Shown here: positions 27,024 to 35,987 of the stretch, piece after piece
Layout: every line of letters begins with the position of its first letter
Numbering within the stretch: the first letter of the stretch is position 1
Assembly: GCF_010820665.1 (NCBI RefSeq)
Contig: NZ_JAAIKC010000003.1
Location: 62,001 to 126,000, forward strand
DNA length: 64,000 nt
Source: Paenibacillus sp. SYP-B3998
Lineage (GTDB): Bacteria > Bacillota > Bacilli > Paenibacillales > NBRC-103111
Direction: 5' to 3'
Notes under the pieces: model-generated
Database searches by the model: none
The model's input: the letters and a program-made list of their open reading frames with translations, nothing else
What the model was told of the DNA's origin: nothing
Translations under genes and position numbers: made by a program

Positions 27024-27251
27024 ATGAAAACGGCTTTAAGTTGGGTAGAAGCATTTTGGAAGGATGAAGAAGGACTAGGCACTTTGGAAATCTTGTTGAT
27101 TGTTGCCGTTCTAGTGGCTATTGCAATTATTTTCAGAAAGTGGATCGTTTCATGGTTTCAAAAATTGATTGGTGATGCCAATACGAACTTAAAGGATAAC
27201 AGTACGGTATCGCCTTGCATACCGAATCCAACAACAAGCTGTGCGCCATAA
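27024..27251 (+). CDS. Flp-type (type IVb) pilin
   Basis: A 75-residue prepilin. The leader ends in KDEEG, followed by the mature start LGTLEILLIVAVLVAIAI with Glu at position +5 and one hydrophobic helix; a short C-terminal tail contains two Cys. It is the presumed major pilin, cut by the prepilin peptidase at 31229. The ATG follows CGGAGGAATG. The two cysteines (CIPNPTTSC) could form a small disulfide loop, unusual for Flp pilins. Confidence 0.85.
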   Translation: MKTALSWVEAFWKDEEGLGTLEILLIVAVLVAIAIIFRKWIVSWFQKLIGDANTNLKDNSTVSPCIPNPTTSCAP

Positions 27252-28254
27252 TCGACTGCGACGCTTGGGAGTAAATGAGCAAGGGAGTTTCACGATAGAG
27301 GCTTCGCTTGTGTTTCCAATCATTCTACTGTGCACACTCACGCTGCTATTTGTTGGGATGTTTGTTTATCAAAAGGTATTCGTTCACCAGATTGCCCTTG
27401 GAGCAGCAGAACGTCTAGCTTTTTCTTGGAACAACAGTCACAAAGATTTGATGACTGGCAATTACAATCCCAGTGAAACAGATGGATTGTACTGGCGTCT
27501 GACACAGGATAATGTAACGGATCTCTTTGGCTTACTTGTATCACGAGGTTCATCCGAAGTTTCCATCCCTTCATCATCTGGGGGAACTAACGGTGGCCAT
27601 GTTCAGAAGAAACTAGCTAAATCTTCAGCTATGTTGCCTACGGGTATGCGAGGTGTTGCTCGGTATTCAAATTATCTTTTCGATCATCGAATCGAGGTCA
27701 TATTGAAGAAGCCCTTTTTGATGCCGCCATTTTTACGTAAGTGGTTCGATCCTGAACAAGCAAATGGACGAGGAGTATCTCATGTCGTGGATTCTGTTGA
27801 ATTGATTCGGCTAACAGATATTACTCGTACTTACTTAAAAGCGATTAAGGGGCGAATCTCACCGGAAAAGGCAAAAGAAGCGCTTAAAGAACCAGCCCAA
27901 GGTGACCTATCCGGACCAAGCGTAACCATAAAATCCGAGCGCCAAGCGGCAGCGTACTTGAAATCGCTAGTAGGTGGAAGAGAAGTTGTATTAACTACAA
28001 TGTCAGGTAAGAGCAGGACGATCGATGCTCTAGACCTCCACGGTATTGCTCATCAAGCATTTTACAGTGTGTCAGAATCTCAACTTCGGGAGGAACAGAT
28101 GCCTAAGGACGTTGAATTGCTTGAGCAAGGGACGCAAATAAAGGGAATTGTTTGGCATTTCTTTAAAAGTGATCCTAGTGGTAAAAGCATGCCCTCTGAT
28201 AAATTTCGCAAGGAGTTGGAACGAAAAGGGATCGTTGTTGTTATTCACAATTAG
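27241..28254 (+). CDS. TadE-like pseudopilin, long form
   Basis: A 337-residue protein with a prepilin-like N-terminus, NEQG then SFTIEASLVFP with Glu at +5, a membrane helix at about 19-45 and a large extracytoplasmic domain with a Ser/Gly-rich stretch (SSSGGTNGG). It resembles TadE minor pilins at the N-terminus; the rest is unrecognised. The start is GTG 27241, which overlaps the pilin gene by 11 bases and has no clear ribosome site; TTG 27265 is an alternative. Confidence 0.72.
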   Translation: MRHNRLRRLGVNEQGSFTIEASLVFPIILLCTLTLLFVGMFVYQKVFVHQIALGAAERLAFSWNNSHKDLMTGNYNPSETDGLYWRLTQDNVTDLFGLLVSRGSSEVSIPSSSGGTNGGHVQKKLAKSSAMLPTGMRGVARYSNYLFDHRIEVILKKPFLMPPFLRKWFDPEQANGRGVSHVVDSVELIRLTDITRTYLKAIKGRISPEKAKEALKEPAQGDLSGPSVTIKSERQAAAYLKSLVGGREVVLTTMSGKSRTIDALDLHGIAHQAFYSVSESQLREEQMPKDVELLEQGTQIKGIVWHFFKSDPSGKSMPSDKFRKELERKGIVVVIHN

Positions 28255-28268
28255 AAAGGGGAGAGTTC

Positions 28269-30536
28269 TTGCATAGATTTGTTCGTTCAGAAAAAGGCGT
28301 AGTTTCCGTTTATCTGATCCTTATCATTGTGCCGATTTTTTTATTTCAAGCTGTGTTAATTGATTTCGCAAGAATTAAGCTTGCAGAGAAAGAAACGGAT
28401 TCAGCCGTCAAAGCGGCTACGCGATCTGTCATGTCCGCTTTCGATATGGAACTCCAGGCGATGGGTTTATATGGTCTTGGCTTAACGCAAGAAAATAAGG
28501 AAAGTATTTTTCGTGAAGTATTTGCCGATAACGTATCTGGTCATGTAACACCTGGTGGCTTTCATTATATTGATACAAAGCCTGAACTCAGGGATTTACG
28601 AGTAACACCTGTTTATTCATTGGCAAATCATGTGATTTTTGAAAAACAAGTGTTGGAGGATATGAAAATAAAAGCCCCAATAGAGTTCATGCTTGAGATT
28701 ACTGACAAGTTCCGTAAGAGCGGAACTACAGTTCCTTTTGAACAGGGCTCTCTGTTTGCTAAGGAAGCATCAGAACTCGATAAACTACTGAATCAAAGAG
28801 AAGAAGCATTAGACGAAGCGTGGCAAAGCACGGAAGAATTATTTGCAAAGACTAAGGCGTATCACGATCACTATCAGAAACGAATCTCTGAACTCGGTGA
28901 TTTAATGACTCAAATCGGCTCGCATACGATGAATGAGGTTCGAAGTAGTTTAGACCAAGTTAAGGATCAGTTGAGATCTATCCGAGAAGCGATGGCGAAT
29001 TTAGATTCAAATCTAGCTTCCTTAAGTCAAGCCGGACCTCCAAATTGGGCAAGTATACAGCCTATTTTACAGTCCAAGCAAGCTCTAGGTGAGCAGGCGC
29101 AAGCACTCGTGGAAAAGCAAAATGAGCTTGAGAAATTGCTGGAGCTTTTGATCAAATACGCGGCTCTTCTCACAACGACTAAAATAGAAGCTTTAGCAAA
29201 CGGGAAAGTAATTGGTGAGTTGCTGCATAGGATCGAACCTGAGCTTCGAAAAGCAAAGCAAAAAAATGATGAAATTCGTCAAAAATTAAATGGAATCGCT
29301 CAGAATGCTAGCGTAGATAAGTCTAAAGCGTCTGATGCTTTTCTTAGTGTAGTCGTCATCGGTGATGACTACTTTTATAAATATCAGACATCTATTGCTA
29401 GCATTGTTGCCTTATTTTCTGTTTTTCAGGAAATTGTGGATTCGGTCATTTTGTATACGACAGATAATAAGACTAAGGCAAATAATGGGAATGAAGCTTA
29501 TTGGACACAATCAAGCACGTTTTATGCTAACCAAAATGCATTAGAAAAATCAAGAATGGAAAAAAATGAATCGATTGGAAAGCGTAAACGTGAGCAGAAG
29601 GATAAGATTCAGAGCATATTGGAACAAGCGAAACAATCTATCGGTGCTTGCAGTACAGTGATCGATCAGAACGGGGATCGGGAGCGGTACAAAAAGCTCC
29701 AGGGTGATGGAGAATCAAAAGGGTACTATCAAAAATATCGTGAAGCAAACGCTCAAGATACGTTCATCGGCAGTGAAATTGCCTATGATTTGGAGAAATC
29801 GGAACCCGTTAGCCTCAAAGCGATGAGTATGCTGGATGCTTTTAATCAAGCGACTACATCACTACGTAATGAACTCTACGTGAATGAGTTTGCTTTAACA
29901 AAATTTAATTACCGCACATATGGATTGGAAAAAGATCCTGCAGGTAAACCCAAAAAATCGAACGAGCTCGTCGATCCAGGCTCTCATGCTTTAGCTAATC
30001 AAGAGGTGGAGTACCTACTGTACGGTTTCTCTTCCTGTTTAGCTAATATTTCTTCTGCTTATGCGGAAATGTTCGCTTTTAGACTGGCGATACGGACGGT
30101 GGAAGCATTGCTCGATCCCAAAAAAGAATTGCTTAATATAGGCTCACCGTTGCTTGTGTTCTTGGCTGCCGCTGCGGAGGGAGCCTTCGAAGCTTTTAAG
30201 GACATGAATAATTTAATTAAAGGGGAGTCGGTTGAATTATCTGCCAAAATTACGATGTCAGCAATGAGCTTGTCATACAAGGATTACTTGCGAATTTTTC
30301 TGCTTTTGCATAGTAATAACACTAAAGTTATGGCAAGAATGCAAGCGCTTATTGAAATGCAAACGGGCAAAGATTTACTTCTACAAACCACCTATATGCA
30401 AGCAAATGCATCAACCAGTATAAGATTATGGTTCGTGCCGAAAATTATGAAATTGATGGAAGGGACCGGGCTATTAGGATGTAAAGTTCAAGGGAATCGA
30501 TGTAAGTTAACGAGTACGGCTGCGGTGGCTTATTAA
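28269..30536 (+). CDS. Large TadG-like protein with extended coiled coil (DUF5702-type)
   Basis: A 755-residue protein. The N-terminus resembles TadG: RSEKG, then a hydrophobic helix at about 9-31 without Glu at +5. Residues about 170-330 and 410-460 are charged and heptad-like, predicted coiled coils. Sec-dependent export with the bulk outside the membrane is expected. The TTG start follows AAAGGGGAGAG. No enzymatic motif is seen. It is the largest gene of the operon and may be the surface-exposed effector or tip of the pilus machine; this is inference. Confidence 0.7.
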   Translation: MHRFVRSEKGVVSVYLILIIVPIFLFQAVLIDFARIKLAEKETDSAVKAATRSVMSAFDMELQAMGLYGLGLTQENKESIFREVFADNVSGHVTPGGFHYIDTKPELRDLRVTPVYSLANHVIFEKQVLEDMKIKAPIEFMLEITDKFRKSGTTVPFEQGSLFAKEASELDKLLNQREEALDEAWQSTEELFAKTKAYHDHYQKRISELGDLMTQIGSHTMNEVRSSLDQVKDQLRSIREAMANLDSNLASLSQAGPPNWASIQPILQSKQALGEQAQALVEKQNELEKLLELLIKYAALLTTTKIEALANGKVIGELLHRIEPELRKAKQKNDEIRQKLNGIAQNASVDKSKASDAFLSVVVIGDDYFYKYQTSIASIVALFSVFQEIVDSVILYTTDNKTKANNGNEAYWTQSSTFYANQNALEKSRMEKNESIGKRKREQKDKIQSILEQAKQSIGACSTVIDQNGDRERYKKLQGDGESKGYYQKYREANAQDTFIGSEIAYDLEKSEPVSLKAMSMLDAFNQATTSLRNELYVNEFALTKFNYRTYGLEKDPAGKPKKSNELVDPGSHALANQEVEYLLYGFSSCLANISSAYAEMFAFRLAIRTVEALLDPKKELLNIGSPLLVFLAAAAEGAFEAFKDMNNLIKGESVELSAKITMSAMSLSYKDYLRIFLLLHSNNTKVMARMQALIEMQTGKDLLLQTTYMQANASTSIRLWFVPKIMKLMEGTGLLGCKVQGNRCKLTSTAAVAY

Positions 30537-30553
30537 ACGAAAGGGGAGCGCTG

Positions 30554-31219
30554 ATGTTTCGAAAGTTTCAGAATGATCAGCAAGGAGGGATGGTTCTGGA
30601 AGCTTCGCTACTACTGCCATTTTTTCTTGCCTTTGTGTTCGGACTTATTATTTTCATTCAAATTGCTATTCTAGAGATGGCTTTGCAATCAGGCGTTTCG
30701 GAAGCAACTAAATCGATTGCAGGTCAATTGTACCCCGTTCGCCTCCTTTTTCAAGAGGCAAAGTCGCAGTATGACCAGAGTAAGGCTGCAGAAATGATTA
30801 ATTCAATAATTGGTCGTGTGCAAACTGCTAGAGATAAAGTGAAAGGTGCTGAAGATTTAGCCGATGAATACGCCGCTTACATACCAGATACGCTTCTGGA
30901 AGTAGTGAAGTGGGAAAAAGAAAAACGTGTTTTGGGCGAAGGTAAAACAAAGGAAGAAATTGATAAGGTTTATGATCAAATTGTAAAACCTCAAATCAAT
31001 GCGGCATTTACTCCGATTGTGTATGCTTTTTGCGAGGTCTCCTCGATTAGGAAGGAGAATTTTAAAGTAATTTCCGTAACACTTCCAAGCATAGAAAATG
31101 GGGGGACCGCTTTCTTTGGGGTTGAGGCTCAACTGGTGTATAAGCTGCCGCTGCCGTTTATAAGCCAAACCATCATTTTGAAAAAGAAAGCCGTAGAACG
31201 AGCGTGGGTCGGCGCCTAG
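30554..31219 (+). CDS. TadE/TadG-like minor pilin
   Basis: A 221-residue protein whose N-terminus has the prepilin-like series QQG, then GMVLEASLLLP with Glu at +5, and a membrane helix at about 20-42. The outer domain has two Cys-poor helical stretches and a C-terminal beta-rich part. AAAGGGGAGCG precedes the ATG. It probably forms the minor pilus subunits with the two preceding genes. Confidence 0.75.
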   Translation: MFRKFQNDQQGGMVLEASLLLPFFLAFVFGLIIFIQIAILEMALQSGVSEATKSIAGQLYPVRLLFQEAKSQYDQSKAAEMINSIIGRVQTARDKVKGAEDLADEYAAYIPDTLLEVVKWEKEKRVLGEGKTKEEIDKVYDQIVKPQINAAFTPIVYAFCEVSSIRKENFKVISVTLPSIENGGTAFFGVEAQLVYKLPLPFISQTIILKKKAVERAWVGA

Positions 31220-31228
31220 GAGGATATC

Positions 31229-31744
31229 TTGTCAGTAATTTACGTAATCTTATTTATTTTTATTACCATTGCATTTGTTATTGATGTTCGGAAATCGATA
31301 CTCCCTAATATGCTAACGTTAGGAGGGGTACTTGCTGGGTATTCGTACCATTTCTTCATACATGGATGGAATGGTCTTAAATTTGCTTTTTTAGGCTCAA
31401 TTACAGGGTTTATAGTACTTTTGCTGCTATATGCTCTTGGAGCGCTTGGTGCTGGAGATGTCAAGTTGTTTGCTGCTATCGGTGCATTAATGGGTGTTTC
31501 GTTCATTATACAATGCATGGTCTACTCTATTTTATTTGCTGGTATCATTGGTTTATTCCTGCTTCTTGTTCGCAAACAAGTGGTCGCAACAAGTCATAAG
31601 CTAAAGAACTGGTTCACTGCAATTGCTGTTTATGGGGATAAGGAAACCTTGGTGAATATGAAACGTCAAAAGAATCTGAAATTTCCGTTTATGTATGCTG
31701 TAGTTCCGGGTGTTGTGATGGCTTGCTATGAAGCTTTTTTATGA
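31229..31744 (+). CDS. tadV: TadV/CpaA-like prepilin peptidase (A24 family)
   Basis: A 171-residue integral membrane aspartic peptidase. The two catalytic Asp are in FVIDVRKSILPN and in GAGDVKLFAAIGALMG (GxGD motif). It lacks the N-terminal methylase domain, as usual for the Tad type. The TTG start follows TAGGAGGATATC. The substrates should be the Flp pilin and the TadE-like proteins in the same operon. Confidence 0.92.
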   Translation: MSVIYVILFIFITIAFVIDVRKSILPNMLTLGGVLAGYSYHFFIHGWNGLKFAFLGSITGFIVLLLLYALGALGAGDVKLFAAIGALMGVSFIIQCMVYSILFAGIIGLFLLLVRKQVVATSHKLKNWFTAIAVYGDKETLVNMKRQKNLKFPFMYAVVPGVVMACYEAFL

Positions 31745-31757
31745 AGGAAGTGAGACG

Positions 31758-33332
31758 TTGATTCAGGAGATTTTCGGATTACGCTACGATTTTGTGCATC
31801 GACATGGGCTTTATATGGAATTGTACAGAGAGAAAGGCCTACAATCAGAGGAGCTTGATACTCTGGAGCTTCGCATGTTGGAAGCAAACCAAGTTCCAAA
31901 CTTGCTTCCCTTGGAGGTGCTCGAGGTAGATTTCCGCATAAGTTTACTGTACAACCTTTCCTCCAAGCGAATGCTGGCACATGTTTTGAAGGTGGAAGGA
32001 ATAACGAAACAGCAGCTAGCCAAGCTTCTTTACGCCATTGTTTGCGCGTTAGAAGAACGCAAAAACTTTATGCTACACGAATCAGGCTATGTGCTAAGAG
32101 ACAATTTTATTTTTATTGGCATGGATTGGTCGGATGTGTACCTTACGTATGTGCCTTTAACTGAAAGAAGCGATGAAGTTACCTTACTCGCCAAACTACA
32201 TCTATTAATAGAGCAGCTTGCCTCGAGGGTGAGAGAAGAGGATCAATTGCAGGCTGCTGCATGGGCAAATTCTTTTTCAATTGTGCGCGATTTACAATCC
32301 TGCAAAGAAAAACTTCTTAATGCTATGGACGATACGAAGGATGCCAAGCCAAGGGAGTTATTAGACTCGTTGGATAAGATGGATTCAGCAACTTCATTTG
32401 AAGACCAATACGGGAAGGAACAGAATAAAGACCACCAGGCAGAACGTCAGCTAGGCCAAGAGCACCAGGAAGACCCGCAAAAAATGTTTTCCAGCTTAGG
32501 GGGAAATAGGTTACCCAAACCTTTACTGAACAGAAAGGTTGAATTCTCAATGAATCCTGCAGTTCATGAAGAGAAGGAAATACCCGTACCTTTGTTATTT
32601 TCAAGTATTGAGATGCCAGAAGTGAGTAAGACTAGTTCAATATCTATCTCTTTTTTTAAAAGTTCAAAGAGATCAGAAATTATATTTCTTGTAGGCGTAT
32701 TATTGATAATTGCGTTTTTATGGCAAAACTATTTTACCTATCCGTCATTAGTATCTTTTCGCATCACATTAGGGTTGACGATATTACTATTGGACGGTTG
32801 CTTAGTCATTAAATTCATGGGATTTCCACGATTGCAACCGTTAAACCGTTCGTTATCTAAAGGTTACTCATTAGGAGGTCAACAGCCACAGATAAATGAG
32901 GATCTACCAGCCTCACCTTCTATAAACATAAAAGAACATTATGAAAATCTGTATAGGCATACGACCTTACTAAAAGAAACAAATCCTAACGTGACAACTT
33001 TTTTGGGGAGTAAAGAGAGGCCGCCAGCTGGGGCAAGGCTGGAGGTACTAAAAGAAGGTATTAGTCAAACCTTCAACTTGGAAAATAGCAGTAGTTTTAC
33101 TATTGGAAGGGGAGATTCTGAGGCGAAAGTTGATTACGCTATGCAGGAAGCGGGTATTTCCAGGCTTCATGCAGAAATTATTAAAGAGGGTGATACATAC
33201 GGAATCAAAGATTTAGGCTCTACGAACGGCACTTTTTTGAATGGGGAGCAGCTTGTTTCTTATCAGTCCTATGGACTTAAGGATGGGGATAAGATTCAAC
33301 TCTTATATTTTGAATTCACTTTCCGAGAGTAA
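31758..33332 (+). CDS. FHA-domain membrane protein (DUF6382-type N-terminus)
   Basis: A 524-residue protein. An N-terminal domain (about 1-170, starting MIQEIFGLRYDF) resembles DUF6382; then a charged linker, two membrane helices at about 305-350 and a C-terminal FHA domain (about 420-520) with FTIGRGDSE, GISRLHAEI and DLGSTNGTFLNG. FHA domains bind phosphothreonine. TTG 31758 is preferred because AAGGAAG lies seven bases upstream; ATG 31728 lies inside tadV without a good site. The partner is likely phosphorylated by a Ser/Thr kinase such as that at 20157. Confidence 0.82.
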   Translation: MIQEIFGLRYDFVHRHGLYMELYREKGLQSEELDTLELRMLEANQVPNLLPLEVLEVDFRISLLYNLSSKRMLAHVLKVEGITKQQLAKLLYAIVCALEERKNFMLHESGYVLRDNFIFIGMDWSDVYLTYVPLTERSDEVTLLAKLHLLIEQLASRVREEDQLQAAAWANSFSIVRDLQSCKEKLLNAMDDTKDAKPRELLDSLDKMDSATSFEDQYGKEQNKDHQAERQLGQEHQEDPQKMFSSLGGNRLPKPLLNRKVEFSMNPAVHEEKEIPVPLLFSSIEMPEVSKTSSISISFFKSSKRSEIIFLVGVLLIIAFLWQNYFTYPSLVSFRITLGLTILLLDGCLVIKFMGFPRLQPLNRSLSKGYSLGGQQPQINEDLPASPSINIKEHYENLYRHTTLLKETNPNVTTFLGSKERPPAGARLEVLKEGISQTFNLENSSSFTIGRGDSEAKVDYAMQEAGISRLHAEIIKEGDTYGIKDLGSTNGTFLNGEQLVSYQSYGLKDGDKIQLLYFEFTFRE

Positions 33333-33417
33333 AAGTTTATACGTATAGTAGTTCAATTCACCTTCCTAAAGTGAAAATAGATGAAAAAGACGCACAGAGG
33401 AAAGGAAATTAAACTGG

Positions 33418-33900
33418 ATGCAGACACAGCTTCGGACAGAGTTGTGGGGCTATATTACTCTGTTGGCTTTAACGATTATTTTGTTTCTTCTTGTCGATTT
33501 GTTTACGTTTGTATATAAACCAGAAAGTTCAATTTCAGGAAACGGGAATCCTGGTCTTATCCCTTTTATGTTCATGTTACCTTGCTATTGCGTACTTCTA
33601 GTTTGGACTTTTCTGATAAGTAGACGTTTTTCTGCTTTGTTAAAAACCAAGAGATTAAGGCTTGCCTTATCTCTTATTCTCTTGGTTATTCTTGCTTATT
33701 TAACGATTCATGAAATAAATTATGTTCTGAAGCAGGTTCGTCTCTGGGGTGGGGGCCCTTTGGAACCTACTTCGATTATTTATCGTTGGGGTTGGATTAA
33801 TTCATACACCAACACTTTGTATGCAAATGTGTTTACATTCCTTAGTGGTTTCCTATCTGCGCTAGGCGTAGGAGTATTATGTAAAAAAAGTTCTAAGTGA
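33418..33900 (+). CDS. Four-helix hypothetical membrane protein
   Basis: A 160-residue protein with four predicted membrane helices (about 11-33, 47-68, 80-97, 132-153). There is no recognised family. AGAGGAAAGGAAA precedes the ATG. It follows the FHA gene by 85 bases and may be the last gene of the Tad transcript or a separate unit. Confidence 0.7.
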   Translation: MQTQLRTELWGYITLLALTIILFLLVDLFTFVYKPESSISGNGNPGLIPFMFMLPCYCVLLVWTFLISRRFSALLKTKRLRLALSLILLVILAYLTIHEINYVLKQVRLWGGGPLEPTSIIYRWGWINSYTNTLYANVFTFLSGFLSALGVGVLCKKSSK

Positions 33901-33944
33901 GCGCTTTCGGCAAGATATTAGCTATTCCTGTCTGGGTTCCACAG

Positions 33945-33953
33945 TGTTATAAT
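33945..33953 (+). promoter_or_regulatory. Extended -10 promoter before the yfmM-like gene
   Basis: TGTTATAAT is a perfect TG-N-TATAAT extended -10, 56 bases before the start codon. No good -35 is seen, as is common with an extended -10. Confidence 0.55.
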
Positions 33954-34008
33954 AAGAAGTCGCCGATTGGCGAGTATCTTTTAAGAGACAGGAGTTCGGA
34001 TTCACAAT

Positions 34009-35565
34009 ATGAGTCTTTTGACAGTTGAAGATTTAAGCCACAGCTTCGGGGATCGAACCCTATTTAAAAATGTTTCATTCCGCCTGCTCGCTGGCGAGCG
34101 TATTGGTATCGTTGGAGCAAATGGCGTGGGTAAATCCACGTTGATGAATATATTAACCGGAAAGCTGCTTAAAGATACAGGTAAGATTGAGTGGACGCCT
34201 CGCGTTCATTATGGTTACTTGGATCAGCATTCTGTACTAACACCAGGCAAGACGATACGTGATGTTCTTCGTGATGCTTTCCTTCCTCTGTATGAGCAGG
34301 AAAAAGAAATGATGGCAATCACAGAAAAAATGGGCGATGCAACACCAGCTGAGCTTGAAGTTTTGCTTGAAGAAATGGGTGAAATTCAAGAGCGCCTAGA
34401 AATTGGCGGCTTTTATTTACTTGATGTTAAAGTTGAAGAGATGGGTAATGGCCTTGGATTAAATGCGATTGGTTTAGACCGTGATGTCACCTCATTGAGC
34501 GGTGGACAGCGAACGAAAGTTCTACTAGCCAAGCTGCTATTAGAAAAGCCCACCGTTTTGCTTTTGGATGAGCCAACTAACTACTTGGACGTTGAGCATA
34601 TTGAGTGGTTAAAAATGTATCTAAAAGATTACCCATTTGCTTTCATGTTAATTTCTCATGATACGGAGTTTATGAACGATGTCGTGAATGTTGTGTATCA
34701 CTTGGAGTTCACGAAGCTGACACGCTATACCGCGAATTATGAGAAATTCCTAGACATGGCCGAGATGAATAAGACACAACATATTGATGCCTACGAAAAG
34801 CAGCAAGAATTCATTAAACAGCAAGAAGATTTTATTCAAAAGAATAAAGCGCGTGCCTCGACTTCGGGTCGAGCGAAGAGTCGTCAGAAACAGCTTGAGA
34901 AAATTGAGCGTATCGATCGGCCTGAGTCGGCCATGAAGCCAACTTTCGTATTTAAAGAAGCACGTTCAAGTGGAAGAGTCGTATTTGAAGCGGAAAATAT
35001 GCAAATCGGCTATGATAAACCACTTTTGCCTACAATGAACGTTACAATTGAGCGTGGGGAGAAAATTGCCATCGTTGGTTGTAACGGAGTTGGTAAATCG
35101 ACGCTGCTCAAAACGATTTTAGGTAAAATTGAACCTTATAGCGGTAAAACCTATCAAGGTGATTACTTGTTTTCATCCTATTTCGAACAAGAAGTTAAAG
35201 CAGCAAGCATTACGCCAATTGATGATGTTTGGAATGAATTCTCGTCTATGAATCAAAATGAAGTGAGAGGGGCTCTCGCTCGTTGCGGCTTGAAAAATGA
35301 GCATATCACTCGCCCGCTTAGCATGCTCAGTGGAGGCGAACAAGCCAAAGTGCGTCTTTGTAAGCTGCTTATGAGAGAGAGCAACTGGCTATTGTTTGAC
35401 GAGCCGACGAATCACTTGGACGTTGTAGCCAAGGAAGAATTACAACGTGCGCTAAAAGCGTTCAAAGGCACCGTTTTACTCGTATGCCACGAGCCTGATT
35501 TCTATGAAGGTTGGGTAACGAGGGTTTGGGATGTTGAGGAATGGTCCGCTAAAGTAAATAAATAG
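34009..35565 (+). CDS. ABC-F ATPase, YfmM-like
   Basis: A ribosome-acting ABC-F protein of 518 residues, the length of B. subtilis YfmM. The two ATPase domains have Walker A GANGVGKST and GCNGVGKST, signatures LSGGQRTKV and LSGGEQAKV, and Walker B LLLDEPTNYLD and LLFDEPTNHLD. They are joined by a charged linker (about 230-305) that in relatives reaches the ribosomal tRNA sites. There is no membrane segment. Antibiotic protection cannot be inferred from sequence. Confidence 0.92.
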   Translation: MSLLTVEDLSHSFGDRTLFKNVSFRLLAGERIGIVGANGVGKSTLMNILTGKLLKDTGKIEWTPRVHYGYLDQHSVLTPGKTIRDVLRDAFLPLYEQEKEMMAITEKMGDATPAELEVLLEEMGEIQERLEIGGFYLLDVKVEEMGNGLGLNAIGLDRDVTSLSGGQRTKVLLAKLLLEKPTVLLLDEPTNYLDVEHIEWLKMYLKDYPFAFMLISHDTEFMNDVVNVVYHLEFTKLTRYTANYEKFLDMAEMNKTQHIDAYEKQQEFIKQQEDFIQKNKARASTSGRAKSRQKQLEKIERIDRPESAMKPTFVFKEARSSGRVVFEAENMQIGYDKPLLPTMNVTIERGEKIAIVGCNGVGKSTLLKTILGKIEPYSGKTYQGDYLFSSYFEQEVKAASITPIDDVWNEFSSMNQNEVRGALARCGLKNEHITRPLSMLSGGEQAKVRLCKLLMRESNWLLFDEPTNHLDVVAKEELQRALKAFKGTVLLVCHEPDFYEGWVTRVWDVEEWSAKVNK

Positions 35566-35577
35566 GGGGAATGAACG

Positions 35578-35868
35578 ATGCTAACGCATGTTGTGTTTTT
35601 TAAACTTAAAGATCGAAGCCCAGAATCCGTACAGGCGACGAAACAAGTTCTCACGAACATGGAAGGGAAAATATCGGTGCTTAAGCACATTGAGGTTGGA
35701 ACTGATATTTTACATTTAGATCGTTCGTATGACATCGCCTTGATTACGAAGTTCGATTCTGTGGAAGATTTGAAAGTGTATGATGCGCATCCGCTTCATG
35801 AAGAAGTAAAGGTTCATATGAAGTCTGTCCTAGATGGGACCTCAGTTTGTGTCGATTTCGAAAGCTAA
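35578..35868 (+). CDS. Dabb-family (stress-responsive A/B barrel) protein
   Basis: A 96-residue dimeric alpha-beta barrel protein. The N-terminal MLTHVVFFKLKDRSPE and the later YDAHPLHEEVK are family marks. The function is unknown in bacteria. It lies 12 bases after the ABC-F gene and before a terminator, so the two are probably cotranscribed. Confidence 0.88.
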   Translation: MLTHVVFFKLKDRSPESVQATKQVLTNMEGKISVLKHIEVGTDILHLDRSYDIALITKFDSVEDLKVYDAHPLHEEVKVHMKSVLDGTSVCVDFES

Positions 35869-35888
35869 CACGTTTGAAAAACGCTGGA

Positions 35889-35932
35889 AAACAGTGTAGT
35901 ATCCTTTATGATGAGGCTGCACTGTTTTTTGT
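35889..35932 (+). terminator. Terminator after the Dabb gene
   Basis: ACAGTGTAG (35891-35899) pairs with CTGCACTGT (35917-35925) with one wobble, followed by TTTTT. Confidence 0.75.
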
Positions 35933-35987
35933 GTGTTATAGAGGAAGTTTATAAATTTTATATACTTGGAAAAGGGAGGAATCCCGT

